Assembly: GCF_025965855.1 (NCBI RefSeq)
Contig: NZ_JAOPWB010000063.1
Span: 1 to 52,509 of the forward strand
From: Mycobacterium sp.
Lineage (GTDB): Bacteria > Actinomycetota > Actinomycetes > Mycobacteriales > Mycobacteriaceae
Direction: 5' to 3'
DNA length: 52,509 bases
Position 1 is the stretch's first letter. Each line of letters begins with the position of its first letter. A model generated the notes under the pieces. That model was not told the DNA's origin. It made no database searches and saw only the letters and a program-made list of their open reading frames with translations. Position numbers and translations under genes: made by a program. Positions 34,758-43,781 of the stretch are shown here, piece after piece.

Positions 34758-36763
34758 TCCACCCAGCCGATACCACTGCGACCGTCCGCGGTGCTGACGC
34801 TGACCCAGGCACGCGGGAACTGGCTCACCCGTCCATCGCTGGCGGTCAGGCGCACCGGAGCGTGGCCGCGCACCTCGATCTTCACGGCGATATCGCCGGG
34901 GTGCAGATTCAGCGTGGTGCTCAGCGGTAATCCATTGGCGTCGAAGGCTTCCCGCGAGGCGACGGTGTCCAGCTCGGTCACCTTGACATCCCCGAGATCC
35001 GGGCCGTCGGCGCCCTGAACGTAGCCGACGCTGAACGTCGGTGCGCCCGGAATGCGGATGTTCACGCCGTGCAGGTGGGTGCCGTCGTCGAGGTGCAGCG
35101 CGCTCCAGATCCAGTCCATGCTCCACCAGTCACGCACACCCCACGAGTGGTCGCGTTGCCCGGGAACCGAGTCGACACCGTAACTGGTGCCCCCGATCGT
35201 GACGTTTCCCGAGACCCTGCAAGGGATTTCGTAACGCGTCGCCAGCCGGTACTTGTAGGGGGCGCCGTCGGTGGCCCAGACCAAATTCATCGTCACCTCG
35301 ACCGGAGTGCCGGCCTCGCCACGCAACAGGGCCGACGGGTCGGGGTAAGCCTGGCCCCGCGCACGCACGTCGACCCGATAGGTCTGCAGTGGAACGCCAA
35401 CGGAGTGGCCCACGTCGAAGGCCTCGGTGCGCAACACCCACGGGTCCGTCGGCAGCGGGACTTCGGCATCGATGACGGCAACGGTCGGCATGTCGGGTCC
35501 GCACAGCAGAAGGTGCACCCAGGCCTTCTGCTGGTTGGTTATCAGCCCAATGCGAAACCAGCCGCCCAATCCCTGTGCGGCATCGGCGAAGTCGGCGTAC
35601 CAGCTCTCGCTCCACAGCGGTTCGGCGGTTGGGGCGTGGGCGAGTTCGTCGTCCTCCGACGGCCTTAGCGCCTCCGGCGCCACCGGGGCGGGCAGTGTCG
35701 CCAACGCGTCGGTGTCGAGCACGTGATCGCAATTGCGTTGCAGCATCGTCATGAACATCCGGTCGCCGCGGTCGGTGCGCTCCACCAGCATCGACGAGAC
35801 GATCGCCATCATCACGCCGAAAAAGCTTTGGCGCCGGACACCTTCGGCGACGTCGGCGAGGCTGACGAGCGCCTTCGGCCCCAGCGCCGCGTGGTACGCC
35901 CGCAGGAAGTCGTCGTAATGGTCCCGACGATCCTGCGCCCGCAGCGCGCAGCCGAGGAAGTACGACAGGTCCGTGAATGCCGGTCCCCAGGAAACGGTCT
36001 GCCAGTCGACCACCGTTAGCGCGCGGTCGGCCCCGGCGGCGCCGAACAATATGTTGTCCAGCCGGTAGTCACCGTGCACCAGGCCCTGGATCCGGCCCGG
36101 CTCCGACTCGGCCGAAAGGTACCCGTCGAACGCCGCGACCAGGTGCTCGCACACGACGCGGTGCCCGGGCGCGATCTGGTCGCCGTACCGGTCGAGGAAA
36201 CCGGCGTACAGCGACGCGATCATCGCTTGGTTGAGTGGCGTCTCGCGGTTGAGCCACGGCACTTCGGCCAGCGCGGTGTCCCCGAGCAGCGGGCCGTGCA
36301 GCCGCCCCAACTCGAGGACGCCGATGCGGGCCTGTTCCGGTGTGGCACCGGCGATTTCGTCACCGACGACGGCGGGCCCGGCGTCCCCGAGTAGCAGGTC
36401 GAACACGCCCGTAACGGTGTCGACGGCCGCGTGGTAGCAAGGCGCTATCGGCCCGCCCAGGCGCGGCGCGATGTCGCCGTAAAAGCGGACTTCGCGTTCG
36501 TAGAGGCCCAGCGCCGACCCCGTCTGCCGGCTCACCGGGTCGGAGGCCGCGACCTTCAGCACCACCGACTCCGGCCCCCCGGCATCGGAGTCGGCTTCCG
36601 AATCAAGATAGGTGAGCCGGACGCGATAGCACTCGCTCATCTGTCCGGTGCCGATGCGCTCCACCACGAAGTCGGCGATGGGTCCGGAGCCGATCGCCGC
36701 GCTCAACCAGGAGGCGGTGAGGTCATCGGGTCGCTCGATGATTTGCTCGGTGTCGGCGTGCAT
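34733..36763 (-). CDS. Phosphotransferase fused to DUF7064/7065-type domain
   Basis: A 676-aa two-part protein. The first about 350 residues are an APH/choline-kinase-like fold: substrate/ATP motif SECYRVRL, HGDYRLDNILF (HxDxxxxN) and DWQTVSWGPAFTDLSYFLG (metal-binding Asp). The C-terminal about 300 residues carry RDHSWGVRDWWSMDWIWSAL, typical of the DUF7064/7065 lipocalin-like domains. These two domains are usually on separate proteins. Substrate unknown. It is followed by gntK with a 25-base overlap. Start ATG 36763 is 19 bases after lipT ends. Confidence 0.8.
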   Translation of the reverse strand: MHADTEQIIERPDDLTASWLSAAIGSGPIADFVVERIGTGQMSECYRVRLTYLDSEADSDAGGPESVVLKVAASDPVSRQTGSALGLYEREVRFYGDIAPRLGGPIAPCYHAAVDTVTGVFDLLLGDAGPAVVGDEIAGATPEQARIGVLELGRLHGPLLGDTALAEVPWLNRETPLNQAMIASLYAGFLDRYGDQIAPGHRVVCEHLVAAFDGYLSAESEPGRIQGLVHGDYRLDNILFGAAGADRALTVVDWQTVSWGPAFTDLSYFLGCALRAQDRRDHYDDFLRAYHAALGPKALVSLADVAEGVRRQSFFGVMMAIVSSMLVERTDRGDRMFMTMLQRNCDHVLDTDALATLPAPVAPEALRPSEDDELAHAPTAEPLWSESWYADFADAAQGLGGWFRIGLITNQQKAWVHLLLCGPDMPTVAVIDAEVPLPTDPWVLRTEAFDVGHSVGVPLQTYRVDVRARGQAYPDPSALLRGEAGTPVEVTMNLVWATDGAPYKYRLATRYEIPCRVSGNVTIGGTSYGVDSVPGQRDHSWGVRDWWSMDWIWSALHLDDGTHLHGVNIRIPGAPTFSVGYVQGADGPDLGDVKVTELDTVASREAFDANGLPLSTTLNLHPGDIAVKIEVRGHAPVRLTASDGRVSQFPRAWVSVSTADGRSGIGWVEWNRNLAG

Positions 36764-36782
36764 GAGGGTCTAGCGTGCCAGG

Positions 36783-38312
36783 TCAATGCGCAAGTGAGAA
36801 GCCGTCCCATGCGATCCGGCGGTGCGGGTGCGGATCGAACTCGATCCGGCTCTTGCGGTCGAACACCATCACGGCGCGGTCGGCGCGGGTATAGGCGGGC
36901 CAGTCGTCGCCCGGCGACCCCGTGCGACTGAAGGACCGCCACCGCCGCTGCACATGATTGCTGACCCGCAGCGCGGCGCGTCGGTCGGCCGCGGCGGTCA
37001 GCAGCGCACCGAAACGGGTGCGATAGACGTCGAAGACGGCCAGTAACTCGGTGGCATGCGTGGCGCCCAAACCCGACCAGCGCAGGGTCCGCGGGGCGTA
37101 GTCGTACCGGTAGAGGTACGTGGGTGCGTGGTCGCCGTGGGCCTCGGCGATCTGCCAGGCCGCCGAGCTGAACGCGAAGTCGCCGCCCAGCTGAATGCAT
37201 GCCGACGGCGCCGGGTAGCCGGGGTAGGCGGCGGTAATACGCTCGCGGGCAGCCGGTTCCGTGTCGGCAAGCAGCTCCTCGATCATCGATTCGGTCGTCG
37301 GCAGCATCCCGAGGAAGCGGGTGAACAAGCGGCCCTCTTCGGCGTTGGTGCCCACGATGAGCGGCACCTTATGCGCCCGCCCGGACCGCATGGCCTCGAC
37401 GGGGTCGACGGGCAAGACGTCGTCGCCGACGACAGGACCGATCGGGAACGCGCCCAGCCTTTTCTCCATGCCCTGGTCGATCAGCCGGTGCTGGGTTTCC
37501 ACCACTTGGGCCGCGGACACCTGCATCAACGCGTGGGCGGCGTCTTGCGGGCGTACGCCGAGCAGGCCGGCGAAGCGCTTCGCGAACTCGGCGGCGATCT
37601 CCTGCGACCGCACCAAACCCGATGCCGGGCTTTCCGAGATCGCCTGCGCGAAGAGGCCTTCGGCCGCGGGCACGGCCAACAACGTGGAGGTGATGCATGC
37701 GCCCGCGCTCTCGCCGAAAATCGTGACATTGCCCGGGTCACCGCCGAATTCGGCGATGTTGTCCCGAACCCACTGCAGTGCCAGCACCAGGTCGCGCAGG
37801 TACAGGTTGCTGTCGATGGTGATGTCGGACGTCGACAGCGACGACAGGTCCAGACATCCCAGCGCGCCCAGGCGGTAGTTGACCGATACATACACACAAC
37901 CGCGGCGCGCCAGCGCGGCACCGTCATACAGCGGTGTGGCCGAGCTGCCCAGGATGTAGCCGCCGCCGTGAATGAAGACCATGACCGGTAACGGTTCGTC
38001 GGTGCCGTCGATGGCGGCGGCTTCCGGGGCGACGACGTTGAGGGTGAGGCAGTCCTCGCTCATCGGCTGATAGCGGCCTCCGAAACCCGATAGGCCGAGC
38101 ATGGTGTAGCGGCGCTGCTGGGGCGCGCAGTTGCTGAAGCCGTGGCAGTGCCGCACACCCGACCACGGCAGCGCCGGCTGCGGCGCCCGGAATCGCAGGC
38201 GTCCCAAGGGCGGGCGGGCGTACGGGATGGATCGCCAGCGGTTTACGCCATCGCGGGTGAAACCTTCGACGGTGCCGGCGGTCGTGCGGGCGCGAATGGT
38301 GCGCTCATGCAT
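36783..38312 (-). CDS. lipT: Carboxylesterase type B, LipT-like
   Basis: A 509-aa serine esterase (M. tuberculosis LipT is 511 aa). Visible are the HGGGYILGSS oxyanion motif, the SEDCLTLNV signature with its Cys, the nucleophile in GESAG (about residue 200), and a likely catalytic His in LGATHATELLAVF. It sits beside lppI and the pncA cluster, matching the M. tuberculosis order. Start ATG 38312 follows a weak site. No signal peptide, so it is probably cytosolic. Confidence 0.9.
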   Translation of the reverse strand: MHERTIRARTTAGTVEGFTRDGVNRWRSIPYARPPLGRLRFRAPQPALPWSGVRHCHGFSNCAPQQRRYTMLGLSGFGGRYQPMSEDCLTLNVVAPEAAAIDGTDEPLPVMVFIHGGGYILGSSATPLYDGAALARRGCVYVSVNYRLGALGCLDLSSLSTSDITIDSNLYLRDLVLALQWVRDNIAEFGGDPGNVTIFGESAGACITSTLLAVPAAEGLFAQAISESPASGLVRSQEIAAEFAKRFAGLLGVRPQDAAHALMQVSAAQVVETQHRLIDQGMEKRLGAFPIGPVVGDDVLPVDPVEAMRSGRAHKVPLIVGTNAEEGRLFTRFLGMLPTTESMIEELLADTEPAARERITAAYPGYPAPSACIQLGGDFAFSSAAWQIAEAHGDHAPTYLYRYDYAPRTLRWSGLGATHATELLAVFDVYRTRFGALLTAAADRRAALRVSNHVQRRWRSFSRTGSPGDDWPAYTRADRAVMVFDRKSRIEFDPHPHRRIAWDGFSLAH

Positions 38313-38392
38313 ACCAGTGACGGTAGCCGACACCACGGCCGTAATGCGCGGGTAGCGGCCGAATCCCGGGGCGTGGCGGCTAGCCTGGCGGG

Positions 38393-39082
38393 ATGCGGAT
38401 CGCCGCCCTGATCGCAGTGACACTGCTGGTTGCCGGATGCTCGCATATTGGCGGCAACTCGGGGCAGACATCAACCACCGCGCAGACGTCGGCGGGGACC
38501 TCCGCGACGACCACGAGCGCGCCGTCGGGCAGCAAACAGCCGGCGCCGTCCACCGCGCCGGCGGCCGGCGCCGCGATCTCCGACGTCATCGCGTGGATCG
38601 AGGCTGGTCACCCCGCCGATCCCGGCCGCTATCACAGTGCGACGCGCGAGGGCGCCACCACGCCGCTCGGCAACGACATCGCCCTGACTACCCAAGCCGG
38701 CAAAGTTTCGTGCATGACCGATTCCCAGCACACCGGCGCCGCGCTGGCATGCCTGGTTGCCCTGACCAATCCCCCGCCCCGCCCCGACACGGCCTACGGC
38801 GAATGGAAGGGCGGCTGGGTCGACTTCGACGGAACGAACCTCCAAGTCGGGTCGACGCGCGCCGATCCGGGCCCGTTCATCAACGGCAACGGACCCGAGC
38901 TGGCGAACGCGGACTCGTTGTCATTCGGCGATTACCGGTGTCGCGCCGACGATTCGGGCCTGTTCTGCGTGAACTACGCCCATCAGTCGGCGGTGAGGTT
39001 CGCCACCGCCGGCATCCAGCCGTTCGGTTGCCTGAAATCGGTGCCGCCGCCCGATGGCGTCGGTACCGCGTTCGGCTGCTGA
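38393..39082 (+). CDS. lppI: Lipoprotein LppI-like
   Basis: A 229-aa lipoprotein: signal MRIAALIAVTLLVAGC with the lipobox LVAGC (Cys16), then a Ser/Thr/Pro-rich linker to about residue 65, then a folded domain with paired Cys (KVSCMTDSQH, ALACLVALT, YRCRADDSGLFCVNYA). Position next to lipT and sequence style match Rv2046 (LppI). Cell-envelope location, function unknown. Confidence 0.85.
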   Translation: MRIAALIAVTLLVAGCSHIGGNSGQTSTTAQTSAGTSATTTSAPSGSKQPAPSTAPAAGAAISDVIAWIEAGHPADPGRYHSATREGATTPLGNDIALTTQAGKVSCMTDSQHTGAALACLVALTNPPPRPDTAYGEWKGGWVDFDGTNLQVGSTRADPGPFINGNGPELANADSLSFGDYRCRADDSGLFCVNYAHQSAVRFATAGIQPFGCLKSVPPPDGVGTAFGC

Positions 39083-39145
39083 GCATCGTCGGTAACCGGC
39101 CCGCAATTTGCTGCACCCGCGGTTCCGGCGTGGGACCATTTGCCG

Positions 39146-40000
39146 ATGGACTCCGGTGATCCCGAACAGTGCATCGCCGAGCTGGAACGTCAGCTCGCCG
39201 AGCAGAAGCGCATCGCTGAGCTGGAACGTCAACTGGCCGAGGCCAAGGCGGCCGCTAACCAGAATCACATCGGGGGACGGCCGCCCGGCCTCTCCGGCGC
39301 GCAGGCGAATGCGGCGCAGGGCGGTGACGACCGCTCCCGCCAATACGCGGAGTCGCTGTGGGACGGTTTGCGCTTCGGTGGACCGGCGGGTCCCGGCGGA
39401 CCTTCCGGAGCCGAGATGGCTCAGCACCGAGAGGCGTTCATGCAAGCCGCGGCCCAAGCGGGCCTGTCGCAGGAACAGATCGACGACATCTTCAAACGTG
39501 GCAAAGCGACGTTCAAGGTGGGGCACTCGGTCGTGTATTCGGGGCAGGGCGCCGCACCGGGCGACGGCCCGCTGGCGGGCATGGGGCCGCCGCCCGGCTT
39601 TTCGCAACAGGTCGGCTCGAGGCGGCAAGTGGCGCAGGGCCGCCGATGGCCGTTGGGCCTGCGGGGGTGGCCCGATCTTATCGGGGCGATCCTCGGGGCG
39701 GTCGGCATCTGCATCGGTGCCGCCGCGTCACTGACCGCGACGATGCCGTCGAGCGCGCTGTGGACGAGCCCCTTCGTGTGCGACAGCGGGTACCAGCTGG
39801 CGCACAACACCTCCAACTACAGTTACAAACCCGGCCAGTCGGGGACGAGCGTGAGCTTCGAGTGCGTCGGCGCCACCGGTTGGTATGAGCCCAGCTGGAT
39901 CGCGATCGATGCGTTCCAGACCGTGCTGGTCACCCTGGTGTTGGGTGCCGCGGTGGCCGTCGGTTTCGTAGTCTGGCGCCAATTCCGCAAGCCGAGCTGA
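39146..40000 (+). CDS. Coiled-coil membrane protein
   Basis: A 284-aa protein. The N-terminus repeats IAELERQLAE twice (an internal duplication of about 11-12 residues, then AKAAANQ), predicted to form a short coiled coil. A Gly/Pro-rich linker and QYAESLWDGLRFGG follow. Two spans (DLIGAILGAVGICIGAAASL at about 190; VLVTLVLGAAVAVGFVVW near the C-terminus) flank an extracytoplasmic loop with two Cys (FVCDSGYQL, SFECVGATGW). Family not recognised. ATG 39146 is used; an in-frame TTG lies two codons upstream. Confidence 0.7.
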   Translation: MDSGDPEQCIAELERQLAEQKRIAELERQLAEAKAAANQNHIGGRPPGLSGAQANAAQGGDDRSRQYAESLWDGLRFGGPAGPGGPSGAEMAQHREAFMQAAAQAGLSQEQIDDIFKRGKATFKVGHSVVYSGQGAAPGDGPLAGMGPPPGFSQQVGSRRQVAQGRRWPLGLRGWPDLIGAILGAVGICIGAAASLTATMPSSALWTSPFVCDSGYQLAHNTSNYSYKPGQSGTSVSFECVGATGWYEPSWIAIDAFQTVLVTLVLGAAVAVGFVVWRQFRKPS

Positions 40001-40003
40001 CTG

Positions 40004-41011
40004 TTAGTCGGGCCGGTTGGCGGGCCGGTTGAAGGTTGCGAACAGTTCGCTCATCTCGTCCGCGGGCCCGCACGGAACGGTATACCCGGCTTGGTCGCGA
40101 ATCTCGTCGAGGTGATCGCGCACGTCCTCGATGGACAGGCCGGGACGGTAGAAACCCTTTGTCCTGCCGATGAAGAAGCGCGCGACATGCCCGGCGCCAA
40201 CGGTGTAGATCTCTCCGGAAACCGGGCAGTGCCGGTGTGTCAGGAAGGCCGCCACCGGAGCCACCAGCGCCGGGTCGATCCTCTGAAGATATTGGCCCAC
40301 AAGGTCATCCAACACCGCCTGCGCCGTCGCCTCGTCCTCCCGGCCGGTGCCGTCGACGGCCGGCCGACCGGTTACGCCGTCGACGGAGTGCGCCAGCATC
40401 CGTGTGTACGCGATGGGGGCGATGGCGTTGACCTTGATGTCGTGGCCGGCGCCCTCGGCGGCCAGCACGCGGGTGAGGCCAATCAATCCGGTCTTTGCCG
40501 CACCGTAGTTGCTCATGTGTTCGGCGCCAAGGATTCCGGCGGCCGAGCAAGTGTTCAGTATCCGGCCGTAGCGCCGCTCCCGCATGACCGTCCAGGCGGG
40601 TCGCGTCACGTAGAACGCGCCCTTCAGGTGCACATCGATGAGGGGTTCGAGCCGGTCGGCGGTCATGTCGGCGAACGGCGCGTCACCGACGATTCCGGCA
40701 TTGTTGACCACGATGTCCAACCGCCCCCAGGTGCCAAGTGCGGTGTCGACGATCGCCTGTCCGCCTTCGGGAGTCGTCACGCTGTGGGTATCGGGGACGG
40801 CCCGGCCACCGCGCTGGCCGATCTCCTCCGCGACGGCGTGTGCCGCCGCGACGTTCGAGCCGTCGCCGGTCACCGACCCTCCCGTGTCGTTGACGACGAC
40901 GCGTGCACCGCGCGAGGCCAGCAGCAGCGCGTACTGCTTGCCCAAACCCCCACCGGCGCCCGTGATCACGGCTACCTGATCGTCGAACCGTAGCTCCATG
41001 GTCATGCTCAC
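40004..41011 (-). CDS. SDR family oxidoreductase
   Basis: A 335-aa short-chain dehydrogenase with a C-terminal extension. It has GAGGGLGKQYALLLA, NNAGIVGD, and YGAAKTG. The first about 230 residues resemble the HSD17B4/MFE-type SDR domain; about 60 more residues (FFIGRTKGFYRPGLSIED) are like the linker of such proteins. Start GTG 41011 overlaps the P450 stop by GTGA. A beta-oxidation or steroid-type dehydrogenase coupled to the P450 is plausible. Confidence 0.85.
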   Translation of the reverse strand: MSMTMELRFDDQVAVITGAGGGLGKQYALLLASRGARVVVNDTGGSVTGDGSNVAAAHAVAEEIGQRGGRAVPDTHSVTTPEGGQAIVDTALGTWGRLDIVVNNAGIVGDAPFADMTADRLEPLIDVHLKGAFYVTRPAWTVMRERRYGRILNTCSAAGILGAEHMSNYGAAKTGLIGLTRVLAAEGAGHDIKVNAIAPIAYTRMLAHSVDGVTGRPAVDGTGREDEATAQAVLDDLVGQYLQRIDPALVAPVAAFLTHRHCPVSGEIYTVGAGHVARFFIGRTKGFYRPGLSIEDVRDHLDEIRDQAGYTVPCGPADEMSELFATFNRPANRPD

Positions 41012-42225
41012 CAGGTAACGGGAAGCTCTTTCATGCCGTAGATATCGGAGTCTTTGAAATTCAGCTCATCCGGCGCTACCGCCAACTTCAGCCGGGGTAG
41101 CCGTCGCGCCAGAGTCGCGAACGCGACCTGCATTTCGACGCGGGCCAGATTCTGGCCTATGCACTGGTGCACGCCATAACCAAAACCCAAGTGCCCGCGG
41201 GTATTCCGGTCGACGTCGAAAGCTTCTGGGTTGTCGACGAATTCGCCGTCCCAGTTTCCGGCGGGCAGGTTCATCATGAGAAATTCGCCGGCACGGATCA
41301 ACTGACCGCCGATCGTGAGGTCTTCCGTCGCCACCCGATCGACCTGGCTGTGCACGATGGTGAGATAGCGCATCAGCTCTTCGACGATGTTTGCGACGAC
41401 GGCGGGATCGTCGGTCTGGCCGAGCCTTGCATAGACATCGGGATGCTGCAGCAGCGCAACCGTTCCCAGCGAAATCATGTTGGCGGTGGTCTCGTGGCCG
41501 GCCTGCATCATGATCACGCTGTTCATGGCCGTCGTCGCGTGGTCGAGCTGACCGGTCGCCACGTATTCCGTGACCAGGCGGCTGATCAAGTCGTCGCCGG
41601 GCTCGCGCTCCTTGCGCTCCACCAACTCCTGGATGTAGGCATACATCGCCCCGAAGGCCTGCGCCTTTTCCTCCTCAGAGGACTTTTGGTCCAGCCCGAC
41701 CGTGGTCTGGCGCTGGAAGAGCCCGAGGTCTTCGGGCGGTACTCCCAACAGCAGCGCGATCACCAACGACGGCACCGGCAGGCCGAAGCCGCGCACAAGG
41801 TCGACCGGCGGCCCGTTGCTGATCATCTCGCCGAGATAGTGATCGACGATTTCCTGGATCTGCGGCCGCATCGCCTCGCAACGCCTGAAGGTGAAGTTGC
41901 TGGTCATCATGCGCCGCAACCGATGATGCTCCGGGTCGTCGGTGCGCGCGAACATCACCGGGATGTTGTTGTCCGCGTCCGTCGGCATGATCGCGTCCGG
42001 AATGGTCTTCGCGGACAAGCGCGGATCCACCAGCGCCGCTCTGATGTCCTGGTAGCGGCTCACCACCCAGATCGGACGGCCGTGGAACATCGCCCTTCGT
42101 AGCCCGGGCTGTTCCCGCCAGTCCACGAACTCGGCCGGCGGCGCAAGCGGGCAGTGCACAGCCCGCGGAACGGGCAGCACGGGGAGTTCGACATCAGAAC
42201 GGAATTCGGAAGTTGTTGGCGTCAC
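41008..42225 (-). CDS. Cytochrome P450
   Basis: A 405-aa bacterial P450 of the CYP105-like type. I-helix motif AGHETTANM (about residue 245), ExxR in NIVEELMRYL, and heme-binding FGYGVHQCIG with the Cys ligand near residue 355. It should hydroxylate a hydrophobic substrate with electrons from a ferredoxin, which is not in the window. It is divergent from the TetR at 42317, and the gap holds two matching repeats. It is co-transcribed with the SDR at 40004. Confidence 0.92.
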   Translation of the reverse strand: MTPTTSEFRSDVELPVLPVPRAVHCPLAPPAEFVDWREQPGLRRAMFHGRPIWVVSRYQDIRAALVDPRLSAKTIPDAIMPTDADNNIPVMFARTDDPEHHRLRRMMTSNFTFRRCEAMRPQIQEIVDHYLGEMISNGPPVDLVRGFGLPVPSLVIALLLGVPPEDLGLFQRQTTVGLDQKSSEEEKAQAFGAMYAYIQELVERKEREPGDDLISRLVTEYVATGQLDHATTAMNSVIMMQAGHETTANMISLGTVALLQHPDVYARLGQTDDPAVVANIVEELMRYLTIVHSQVDRVATEDLTIGGQLIRAGEFLMMNLPAGNWDGEFVDNPEAFDVDRNTRGHLGFGYGVHQCIGQNLARVEMQVAFATLARRLPRLKLAVAPDELNFKDSDIYGMKELPVTW

Positions 42226-42242
42226 CGGCGTTTCCTAATAAG

Positions 42243-42302
42243 TGGCAGATAGCTGTCAATTGCATTAGCGTAGAACCCCGACCAAGTGACAGTCAACCGT
42301 CA
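42243..42302. promoter_or_regulatory. Two TetR operator copies (TGRCAG-N4-CYGTCA)
   Basis: TGGCAGATAGCTGTCA at 42243-42258 and TGACAGTCAACCGTCA at 42287-42302, 44 bases apart, in the 91-base gap between the P450 (start 42225, minus) and tetR (start 42317, plus). Both are 6-4-6 arrangements of the same consensus. Likely binding sites for the neighbouring TetR. Confidence 0.6.
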
Positions 42303-42316
42303 GTTAAGCTGTGGTG

Positions 42317-42943
42317 ATGACCGCGGTTGAAGACCGGCACTTGCGAGCGGACGCCGCCCGCAACGCCGAGCGCATACTGCGCGCCGCGCGGGCCGTCTAC
42401 GGCGAGCTCGGGCCGGATGCGCCCGTTGAAGCCGTCGCCCGGCGCGCGGGAGTCGGTGAACGAACGCTCTACCGCAGGTTCCCGGCCAAGGCCGACCTGG
42501 TCCGGGCGGCCCTGGATCAAAGCATCGCCGAGGAGCTCACCCCGGCGATCGAGGACGCCCGGCGCGCGGACGACCCGCTGTGCGGCCTCAACCAATTGAT
42601 CGAAGCGGCAATAGGGCTCGGTGCACGCGAACACCACCTGCTGACCGCCGCGCACCGGGCCGGGTCGCTGACCGCCGACATCTCGGAGTCGCTGAACCAA
42701 ACCCTCCACGAGCTTGTTTGCCGGGGCCAGCGGGCCGGGCTCATCCGCGCCGACCTGGTCGCCGACGATCTTCCGCGCCTGATCGCGATGCTCTATGCCG
42801 TGCTGCCGACGATGGATTCGGACAGCGATGGCTGGCGACGCTACGTTGCCCTCATTCTCGACGCGATATCAATCACCGAGCGAAAGCCGCTGCCCGCCGG
42901 CGCCGCTTGGCGCATTTCAGAGCCCAGCAGCTGGCGCGTGTAA
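42317..42943 (+). CDS. TetR family regulator of the P450 operon
   Basis: A 208-aa TetR protein. The helix-turn-helix reads ARNAERILRAARAVYGEL, then VEAVARRAGVGERTLYRRFP. Starts GTG 42311, GTG 42314 and ATG 42317 are in frame; no strong ribosome binding site is seen, so a near-leaderless transcript is possible. It is divergent from the P450-SDR operon; two operator copies lie between. Confidence 0.87.
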   Translation: MTAVEDRHLRADAARNAERILRAARAVYGELGPDAPVEAVARRAGVGERTLYRRFPAKADLVRAALDQSIAEELTPAIEDARRADDPLCGLNQLIEAAIGLGAREHHLLTAAHRAGSLTADISESLNQTLHELVCRGQRAGLIRADLVADDLPRLIAMLYAVLPTMDSDSDGWRRYVALILDAISITERKPLPAGAAWRISEPSSWRV

Positions 42944-42948
42944 TCGGT

Positions 42949-43767
42949 TTAGTTGATGGTCACTCCGGCGTCGACCTTGAACTGCAGCCCCGTCACAAAT
43001 CTGGACTCATCGGATAACAGGAACAGCACCGCGTTACTGACGTCGGCGGGCTCGACGGCTAGCGTGGGCATCGCATTGACGAAGATCGGGATCAGGTCGG
43101 ACCGTTGCTCGCCCAGGAGGGCTCCGAACGACGGCGGAATCATCCCGGTGGGGACGCCGGTCGGAAGCACGGTGTTGACGCGCACGTTCTGTGCGGCCAG
43201 TTCGTTGGCCAACGCCAGCGTCAAGCCGACCACACCGTGCTTCGCCGCCGTGTAGGGCGTCTGCAGCGGAAATCCCTTGAGGGCGCCGGCCGAGCTGATA
43301 TTGACCAGGCTGCCGCCCCCCTGCTCGAGCAGGTGCGGTATCGCGGCCGCGCACGTGTTCCACACCCCGATCAGATTCACGTCGACCACCGTGCGCCACT
43401 GATCCGCGGTCGTCCTGTCCCACGGCGCCACCGTCAACACACCCGCGTTGGCCACCGCCCCGTCGAGACCCCCCAGTTCCCCGACGCCGTCATCGACCGC
43501 CGAGCGCAGCTGTTGGTCGTCGCGGACGTCGACGACGTAACTCACACAGCGGCGGCCGAACTCGCTGACCAATCGTGCCGTTTCATCGAGGTCTTCCTTT
43601 GTGGCCAAGGGGTATTCAATCTGCGGCAGGGATTGGCAAATGTCGGCCACGATCAGGTCCGCGCCCTCCTCGGCAAGCCGCAGCGCATGGCTGCGCCCCA
43701 TGCCGCGGGCCGCGCCGGTGATCAGGATGCGTTTACCGGCAACGCGGCCCGGGGACGATGCCGTCAT
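42949..43767 (-). CDS. SDR family oxidoreductase (mycofactocin-type style)
   Basis: A 272-aa SDR with GAARGMGRSHALRLA, VANAGVLTVAPWD, SAGALKGFPLQTPYTAAKHG. The long insertion around CQSLPQIEYPLATKEDLDET is typical of mycobacterial SDRs described as mycofactocin-coupled (bound, non-exchangeable NAD). That coupling is inferred from the insertion. Start ATG 43767 is 14 bases after the oxidoreductase stop at 43782; GGTAGGGGGA serves as ribosome binding site. Confidence 0.82.
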   Translation of the reverse strand: MTASSPGRVAGKRILITGAARGMGRSHALRLAEEGADLIVADICQSLPQIEYPLATKEDLDETARLVSEFGRRCVSYVVDVRDDQQLRSAVDDGVGELGGLDGAVANAGVLTVAPWDRTTADQWRTVVDVNLIGVWNTCAAAIPHLLEQGGGSLVNISSAGALKGFPLQTPYTAAKHGVVGLTLALANELAAQNVRVNTVLPTGVPTGMIPPSFGALLGEQRSDLIPIFVNAMPTLAVEPADVSNAVLFLLSDESRFVTGLQFKVDAGVTIN

Positions 43768-43781
43768 GGCTGGGGGTCCCC

